Part shown: piece by piece, positions 59,001 to 64,000 of the stretch
Position numbering within the stretch: position 1 is the stretch's first letter
Layout of the letters: the number at the start of each line of letters is the position of its first letter
Assembly: GCA_029834535.1 (NCBI GenBank)
Contig: JAQMWT010000021.1
Span: forward strand, 1-64,000
From: Chrysophaeum taylorii
Taxonomy: Eukaryota; Sar; Pelagophyceae; Pelagomonadales; Pelagomonadaceae
DNA length: 64,000 nucleotides
Reading direction: 5' to 3'
Position numbers and translations under genes: made by a program
Notes under the pieces: model-generated
Database searches by the model: none
The model's input: only the letters and a program-made list of their open reading frames with translations
Told to the model about the DNA's origin: nothing

Positions 59001-60744
59001 CCGAGTCAGCGAGATTGCGGAGCAAGGTTAACGCGAGCCGGGCGACCGCCAGAGGGACGGTCGGGAGTAGGAATGCGACAAAGTCGTAGAATCTCGGTGG
59101 TTCGAGGGCGAGCGAAAGAGGCGGCTCGCTCGCACACGCGAGACTCGCATCATCGTTTGGCGCAACAACTGCAGGGATCAGCTCCGCAGCACGCGGATTT
59201 GGACTTTCTTCGCCGCCGCGCTCTCTCGCGATGAGCGCGTCTACGACGTTCCACACTACTACCTGGTGTGGCGCCACGCCAACGTCTGTCCCACGTTTCC
59301 GGACGCACAGGGCCGACAGCATTTGGAGGACGATTGCCGCCTGCTTTTGCCAATTGCTTTTCTTCTTATACTCGTGCACGGCGTCGGCGAGGAGCGACTC
59401 GAGTCCGCGCGTCGAGGACGTCAAGGCGAGGCCGCTATCCAGATGGCTCATCGCTGCGTCTACACAATTCAGAATCAGGCTTTTGGCCATGATCGATGCG
59501 AAATTGCTCTCGTCGCACAACTTCGGGAGGACTATCATGGTCCTGAGAAGGAGCTCGAGTCCCCCGCGCTTAAAGAAAACCTCCGCGTAGCCGTGCCGCG
59601 TCATGGCACGGAAGATTCCTGCGAGCGGCGCGACTACGTGCCACACCAACTCCCCACTGCCAGCGGGCGCGGAGCCTTTCACACTCGTTCGCACGAACTG
59701 CGACGACGACGGGCGAGACTCCTCGCACTTTAGTTCGGCGACCTCCAATGTTCGCTGCAGCCTGTTCAGCGCACTCAACTGCCAAACGACGTCCATGAAA
59801 TTGCGCCTCATCTCTTCCGGTGAAAGCTTCTCCCGCTGCCGTTTGACCACAGATTCTGCCGACGACGACGACGACGACGACGAGGCTGCGCTCTCCTCCG
59901 CCGGAGTTGGCAGAGTTTTGTTGAGACCAGGGGTCTCCGCGAGATGCGCGACGTCTGTGATTTCTTTGGCGGTTGATTCCGCAGGAAAAAATGGAGGTGA
60001 TTCGTACGTCGGTGAACACGACGGCTCTCGACGCGTCGGTTCAAGATTGGACCGAGGTTCGCTCGTAAGTATCAGCTTGGCGTCGTGCTCGACGTCGACC
60101 ACTCTGATTGCGCGACTGCTTGGGTAAGTAGTAGAATGGTCGTGATGATGCCACGAGCTGCTCGTCTCTGGTGGTGGACAAACCGTGTCCGACGAGGACG
60201 TCGACGACGAGCGTTCGCTCGCCGACACTTTCTGGCGACTCGTCGCTTCCTCGTCTTGAAAAAAAAACGACGGTTTGAATGCCCCCGGTGAGTCGCCACG
60301 AAAAATTCCTTCGTAGTCGTCCGGCTTCTCCCAGACGACTTGGCCAGTCACCAAGTTCTGGTAAAAGGCGAACTTGTCGTCGTCGGTCCAAGCTTTTAGC
60401 CATCTGCTCGATCGCGGTTCTAGCCGTAGACCTGGGCGTCTCTCGTTCGCTACGCGATGGCCTTTTGGAGGATGATCCCACGAGACGGAGTCGGTCGCTG
60501 CATCGTAGTAGAAACAAGCGCTCCCGTCTGGTGTCCAGCACTTTTTCCACGCTCGACTACTTGACTGCGCGACCTCCTTTTGCCGGCGGCGCTTCCACCA
60601 TATGGCGCCTGAATACTGATCGTACCAATACGCCATCCCGCGCTTGTCTCTCCGCTTCACCCACATGGGCCCGCTTGTGCCGTAGACGGCCTGGTGGGCC
60701 GCCCGCCAGACGTCGGTGCTGGTGGTGGTGGTGGTGGTTGCCAT
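56026..60744 (-). CDS. Large WW-repeat and cyclic-nucleotide-binding protein, 1572 aa
   Basis: A single exon. Three WW-like modules lie in the first 145 residues, with the Trp/Tyr pattern at MWVKRRDKRGMAYWYD, KCWTPDGSACFYYDAAT..W and KAWTDDDKFAFYQNLVTGQVVWEKP. The region 150-750 is mixed and may be armadillo-like (LLLRTMIVLPKLC, LALTLLRNLAD). Coiled coils span 780-920. A cyclic-nucleotide-binding domain at about 1088-1170 reads LSRPELERLCEAVVVETFPHDAYVIREGDVGDAFYVIARG ending GERALLRDEPRAASVRC, with the phosphate-binding cassette FGERALLRDEPRAA. More coiled coil and a low-complexity tail with poly-Gln follow. No kinase, channel or GEF domain was seen. Function unknown; a flagellar or cytoskeletal scaffold sensitive to cNMP is one possibility. 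Confidence 0.75.
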   Translation of the reverse strand: MATTTTTTSTDVWRAAHQAVYGTSGPMWVKRRDKRGMAYWYDQYSGAIWWKRRRQKEVAQSSSRAWKKCWTPDGSACFYYDAATDSVSWDHPPKGHRVANERRPGLRLEPRSSRWLKAWTDDDKFAFYQNLVTGQVVWEKPDDYEGIFRGDSPGAFKPSFFFQDEEATSRQKVSASERSSSTSSSDTVCPPPETSSSWHHHDHSTTYPSSRAIRVVDVEHDAKLILTSEPRSNLEPTRREPSCSPTYESPPFFPAESTAKEITDVAHLAETPGLNKTLPTPAEESAASSSSSSSSAESVVKRQREKLSPEEMRRNFMDVVWQLSALNRLQRTLEVAELKCEESRPSSSQFVRTSVKGSAPAGSGELVWHVVAPLAGIFRAMTRHGYAEVFFKRGGLELLLRTMIVLPKLCDESNFASIMAKSLILNCVDAAMSHLDSGLALTSSTRGLESLLADAVHEYKKKSNWQKQAAIVLQMLSALCVRKRGTDVGVAPHQVVVWNVVDALIARERGGEESPNPRAAELIPAVVAPNDDASLACASEPPLSLALEPPRFYDFVAFLLPTVPLAVARLALTLLRNLADSADTTLDRRRARAEISYALTLVAATHGINNHPEEDIVSSTTTTCFRTCALLWQLRRRAEQVVRDKVALHPGTTTTAEEAEALQILGTIDGLEGDEARDAEQQLNNSAATGGSRASCLASLVRSEAAASGPIALALADGVASVFEETAPPSLRTNARWTSGVAALNGALARLAVLRKASQEDDEAVRWRIETSRGTDELVESEKRLAAAQREYEALTDLAQGARRVRDVLRTHSAAKALNNNAASKEMLKLEVEKLEGDVDGAELLAIALPVVEERRRLPTARREVEAAIRQQSAEVSRLTAEAARAEASVERWRRRRDAAPGRVAARVQAEKTWADANRDIHAICLRALRRCMPVDVSRRTAADVRAAAAARYGSEESPKLAYPLRLCERLVLRKLLHVAVARPEHLTTGDFLRYGDRLFEEYTVGELRAVYAAVSAAVPPSDRDIPGNAEEPESRVRRWRAALAKGLQHAEAMPGQQQQQQQQDKTRSSLTLAKTLARVEGLSQLSRPELERLCEAVVVETFPHDAYVIREGDVGDAFYVIARGTCACATRGTEVARLAANAYFGERALLRDEPRAASVRCVGAVTVFKITRRAFDEVRSSIQNTLQAEHERRARASEAFSKLDSDANAAAHLCHSAYSYPSQTEVEAMRARALRPQRVADEKRARVAALDAELERARLDRDVRTAAARAVKKADADARGRATAASSAYRRIASERNRAREEAAAADAATVDAAALAECDAIDSCARWGLPVAPPFDAELSANPDEVVGPPPAYRAPPAIERTVVSFREKQASLLASFGSKKQTPPPRGFEVAKLDVNALKVAKDLESIFRKSSPPTKKPPSSHVGRLNKGSAIVSALESVFGGPSKKEQQQQQQQQEQEPTTGFKEESDQQKKESQEAEDGPATSSSGREGERVRKKPRTSTEIRTELDDLLGRLEQVSRPVRRRGSIKTKGRRVPPSKRNEPVVLPEEEEEAGRPAGWKPPPPPPRIKQ

Positions 60745-60826
60745 CGACGTCGACGGATACGAGATTCGCCAAAGATATGCATCATCATGAAAGTCCTTCA
60801 AGCGTAATCAAAATAGGAGGAGTGAA

Positions 60827-61768
60827 AACAAGTGCACCAGGCCACAGTAAAGAAGTTCACCTCAAGTCCCAAATCTCTATCAGCGCACGTTCGCTAACCT
60901 TTTGAGTCCTAACTACTAATCGACAGATGTTTGTCTGTCTGTTTGTTTGTTTGTTTGTTTGTTTGTTTGTTTGTCCCTCGATTTAGGGTAAGGATCAGGT
61001 AGGCGCGAGAGTAAGGATCAGGTAGGCGCGAGAGCCAGACAGTGATCCTCCAAGCCGTCTACGGCGACCTCGCAGACTATTTCCACGACCCGCGGCGGCT
61101 CTTTTAGCCAGCGCGCCATTCTCACGCCCCGTCGAAACGATGTTGTCGATGCTGACAACGCGCGCATGACCGCGGCCTTTTTTTCCCGAAGACGAGGCGT
61201 CGGAGTTCTTTTCGGCCGACTAGGTTGGGTCGGAAGACGACGCCTCGCTCTTTACAGTCGAGTTTTGAACTCCCTGACAGCCAACGGCATGCTGACTTTG
61301 ATCGCGAGCTTAAAGTCTTCGCAACCTCGCACGGCCACTGCGACGGTACCAGATACATGATCGATCGTGTCGTTGTCACCGAGGCTCCTCCAACCTGTAT
61401 CCCTTAAGGCCCGCCTACGCCAAACGATCAACAAGAGCCAGGGCCAGACGCCCCGCGAGGTCGGCGTCCTCTTTCCCAAGCCCGTCTCCTGCCACGTCCA
61501 GCTCTACGTGGCTCTCTGTCGATCGGCAACCCCGAGGATATCCTCTTCTGAGTCGACGACTCCACCCTACCCCACATGTGCTGCGCAATACCGATAAGCC
61601 CCCTCCCGGCGTCTACACGCGCACGGTAGGTGAACTTACTGGGACCAGGTGAACTTACTGGGGTTGGAGATTGGGACTAGGTGAGCTGAGTGACCAGGTG
61701 AAACTGGGACCAGACCAGGTGAACTTACTGGGGTTAGAGATAGGTGAACTTACTGGCCTGCACTTGTT
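60827..61768 (+). mobile_element. Helitron-type relic, copy 3, inverted relative to copy 2
   Basis: From 60907 it repeats copy 2 in opposite orientation: TCCTAACTACTAATCG, a TTTG microsatellite expanded to about ten units, helicase fragments (INKSQGQTPREVGVLFPKP, CHVQLYVALCRS), and the direct-repeat cluster ending GGCCTGCACTTGTT at 61768. Just upstream, 60827-60880 carries AACAAGTGCACCAGGCCACAG followed by AAGTTCACCT, an imperfect inverted copy of the right end, so this copy has terminal inverted repeats. Copy 2 lacks the left inverted piece. The coding frames are interrupted. Confidence 0.78.
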
Positions 61769-61998
61769 TACTCCTAAAACACAAACCCCAGTAAAAGTTC
61801 ACCTGAGGAGGAGCACTCGTACTTATTCGCAGGTGCTGCAAACGCAGGTGACGTCGGCGCAGGACTCGGGAGTCGAAAGAAAGAAAGAAAGAAAGAAAGT
61901 AAGTAAGTAAGGAAGGAAGGAAGGAAGCAAAAGGGGCGCCGGCCGCAATTAGTATTGGTAAAAGTTGTATTGATTTTCGGCGACGACGACGACGTGCG
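61769..61998. other. Short intergenic with GAAA, GTAA and GGAA repeats
   Basis: Tandem GAAA, GTAA and GGAA units lie at 61877-61926, between the transposon relic and the kinesin stop codon. One more degenerate AGTAAAAGTTCACCT motif is at 61790-61805. No gene. Confidence 0.6.
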
Positions 61999-64000
61999 TT
62001 AAAGAGTCTCGAGATGCTGGGCGGCGCGGCCTAGCTCGACTTTGCGGACCTGGAATAAAAAAGAAATGAGCAAGGCAAAAAGCGTGACGCGCACCTTTTG
62101 ACCAAAGTTGAGTGTCGAGAGGGACTCGCGGGCCGATGCCGGCGTGGGCGAGAGGTTGATCATGAGGAGCGTCTTGCCGTTTCCGGCGAGCGCGGGCATG
62201 AGGAGGAAGGTGAGCTTCGAGTCCCTGTAGGGAACGTGGCGGCTCTTGGTCGCGAGCGCGGAGAAGACGCCCGAGAGGGCCGAGAGAGATTTGTTTATGT
62301 GGGCCGCTTCCTTGGCGCGCAAACCGACGGCGCCCGAGCGGGCGAGGCGCTCCGAGCCCGCGAGGTCGCAGAGATTGAGAGCCCCTCTGAGGCGGGCGTT
62401 TTTCTGGCGATGGACGCCTTCGAGGTGAAGCGTGAAGACCGCGTGGGAGCGGCTGGAGACGGCGTTCATGTCCGTGGCCGCGACGCAGCGATGCTTGGCG
62501 GCGAGGGTCATCAGCTCGTCGACCTGTTGGGTGTCGGCGGGATCGACGGGCACGTAGGTCGCGCCGTCGGCGGCCGAGCGACCGGTCTTTGCGTCGCGGC
62601 GAACGTCGAGGTTGGCGGCTTTTTTTAGGGTTTCGGGGCTCGCGTTCGCGGGGATCAGAAGATCTCTTACGGTCTCGTTGTATATCTCTACGTAGGTGAC
62701 GTGCATGGCGTATTCCCAGCCGCGCTCGCGCTGCTCTTCGAGGTAGGTCGCGACTTGCTCGAGAGCGCGCGGGATGATGCCGCGCATCGCGCCGCGGCCC
62801 GAGCCCTGCATGGTGTGGGTCTTGCCGCTGCCGGTCTGGCCGTAGGAAAAGAGGCACACTTGGTACCCGTCGAGCGCCGACTGCACGAACTCGCCGACCT
62901 CTCTGAAGATTTCGTCCTGGCCGGTCGCCGGTCCGAAGACTCTGTCGAACGCAAAGTGCTGCGGCTCGCGCGGCCGCGCCTTGGCGAAAGGGCCGTCGTC
63001 GTCGTCGTCCTCCGCCGAGTTGAGGAGCGTCAGCGAGAGACCGTCGGCCGCGGTCTGGACGAAAGAATTCTTGGGGAGACCATCATCATCGCCGTCGTCG
63101 TCCGAGGGGAGGAAGGGACGGACTCTGGCGAAGACTCGAACGTTGCCGCGAAGTTCCTGGATCGTGTTGTGGAGCCTGCGGCGGGTGGTCTCGGCGTCGC
63201 GGAGCCTGGATTCGAGGTCGAGGACGCGCTCGCGGTTGTTGTCTTCCGACTTTTGGACGTTGAGCTCGGCCGCGCTGAGGCGGCGACGGAGCGCCTCGAG
63301 CTCGCCCTTGGTGGCCGAGAGCTCGAGGGCGGCGAGCTTTGACTCGGAGGCGTCCTCGAGCTCGAGGCGGAGAGAATCGATCTCGGCAGAGTTTTTGGCC
63401 GCGAGGTCCTCGGCCCGCGCGAGGTCGGCGTCGGCGCGGCGTTGCTTGGCGTCGGAGACGCACGCGATAGCGACCATCTCGTCCCTCGTCTTCTCGAGCT
63501 CGAGGTCTGTCGCGGCGCGCTCGGTCGCCGAACGGTCCTGGAGCGCGAGGAGCTGGGCGAGGGCCGCGGTGCGCTCGCGGCGCTCCTCCTCCTCCTTGGC
63601 CTGGGCGGCGTTCCGGAGGACCGCCTCGACGGCGAGCGCGTGCTTTGCCGCGTGCGTCTCGGCGCGCATACCGTCGGCGGCGACGATGGCCGCCCGCGCG
63701 TCCCGGCGCGCCTCGTCCGCCGCGACCTCGAGCGTCCGCGCTCTAGCTTCGGCCGCGTTCGCGCGGGCCTCGTGGGCCGAGGCGGCGGCCGATGCCTCGC
63801 GCGCGGCCGCGGCGGCCCGGTCTCGCGCCGCGTCGGCCGCCTCGGCGCGATCCCGCAGCTCGGCCAGGCGAGCCTCGACTGCCGCGGTCGTCGTCTCGCA
63901 CCTTAACTCGAGCGCCGCGAGCGCGGTTTTGGTCTCGTCGCGCTCGCGCGCGGCCTCCTCGAGGTCCCGGACCTTGGCCTCGAGGCCCTCGACCGCTCGT
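61999..64000 (-). CDS. Kinesin-14 C-terminal motor protein (5' end beyond the window)
   Basis: The frame is open from the right edge. The visible N-terminal part is a long Ala/Arg/Glu coiled coil. The neck reads RRLHNTIQELRGNVRVFARVRP, the diagnostic kinesin-14 junction, and the motor follows to the end: GQTGSGKTHTM (P-loop), YVEIYNETVRDLL, SSRSH (switch I) and LCDLAGSERL (switch II), then HINKSLSALSGV. Such motors walk to microtubule minus ends in spindle or flagellar work. A 45-nt intron (62050-62094, GTGCGC...CCAG) lies just after LNFGQK; removing it gives the usual LNFGQKVRKVELGRA ending. The intron is in frame and has no stop. Confidence 0.93.
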   Translation of the reverse strand, partial: RAVEGLEAKVRDLEEAARERDETKTALAALELRCETTTAAVEARLAELRDRAEAADAARDRAAAAAREASAAASAHEARANAAEARARTLEVAADEARRDARAAIVAADGMRAETHAAKHALAVEAVLRNAAQAKEEEERRERTAALAQLLALQDRSATERAATDLELEKTRDEMVAIACVSDAKQRRADADLARAEDLAAKNSAEIDSLRLELEDASESKLAALELSATKGELEALRRRLSAAELNVQKSEDNNRERVLDLESRLRDAETTRRRLHNTIQELRGNVRVFARVRPFLPSDDDGDDDGLPKNSFVQTAADGLSLTLLNSAEDDDDDGPFAKARPREPQHFAFDRVFGPATGQDEIFREVGEFVQSALDGYQVCLFSYGQTGSGKTHTMQGSGRGAMRGIIPRALEQVATYLEEQRERGWEYAMHVTYVEIYNETVRDLLIPANASPETLKKAANLDVRRDAKTGRSAADGATYVPVDPADTQQVDELMTLAAKHRCVAATDMNAVSSRSHAVFTLHLEGVHRQKNARLRGALNLCDLAGSERLARSGAVGLRAKEAAHINKSLSALSGVFSALATKSRHVPYRDSKLTFLLMPALAGNGKTLLMINLSPTPASARESLSTLNFGQKVRVTLFALLISFLFQVRKVELGRAAQHLETL

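Overview
This window is nuclear DNA of a eukaryote. The best fit is a photosynthetic stramenopile (ochrophyte) microalga with a small, GC-rich genome. The reasons are these: spliceosomal GT-AG introns of 37-128 nt, long GC-rich exons, eukaryote-only genes (BEACH-WD40, ABCF1, kinesin-14, eL42, SDHD, cathepsin Z, mitochondrial carrier), and a PAP/fibrillin-like protein whose N-terminus looks like the bipartite targeting signal of secondary plastids (hydrophobic signal, then a Ser-Gly-Phe junction). Assignment to a genus is not possible from sequence alone; a pelagophyte-like alga is a guess.

Layout. 0.2-3.4 kb: fossil gag-like retroelement sequence and unassigned DNA. 4.2-6.3 kb: two unrecognised minus-strand genes 27 bp apart. 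7.0-20.9 kb: a dense block holding a plastid lipid-associated protein, a GH28 pectinase-like enzyme, a small membrane protein, cathepsin Z, a 2390-residue BEACH-WD40 protein, a Helitron helicase fragment, a coiled-coil protein and ribosomal protein eL42. 21-27.2 kb: a gene-poor, repeat-rich stretch with one DTW-domain tRNA-modification gene, a MITE and a LINE tail. 27.3-45.0 kb: a second dense block with a processive GT2 glycosyltransferase, ABCF1, a mitochondrial carrier, a rhomboid-like membrane protein, three related glycosyltransferase genes (one a fusion of the domain types of the other two) and an F-box/SPRY protein. 45.1-47.9 kb: a nest of transposon relics (Helitron, LINE tail, one MITE inserted in another of the same family). 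48.2-60.7 kb: a third dense block with a sulfotransferase, a PAPS reductase-glutaredoxin fusion, xylulokinase, succinate dehydrogenase anchor subunit, a methyltransferase, a DUSP-domain protein, an ankyrin protein and a 1572-residue WW/cNMP-binding protein. 60.8-61.8 kb: a second copy of the Helitron relic, inverted. 62-64 kb: a kinesin-14 that runs off the right edge.

Genome style. At least seven gene pairs are head to head with 50-140 bp between start codons. Several same-strand neighbours are 15-27 bp apart, and one convergent pair shares its stop codons. Nine of the fourteen introns I could place with confidence begin GTGCG, ten if the preferred mitochondrial-carrier splice is right, and many are only 37-45 nt. 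The clearest functional pairing is the PAPS-dependent sulfotransferase and the PAPS reductase, which diverge from one 119-bp spacer and would draw on the same sulfate donor. I found no CRISPR array, rRNA or convincing tRNA. No clear new defence or biosynthetic system is evident; the most novel items are the glycosyltransferase fusion cluster, the WW/cNMP protein, the intron class and the transposon families.
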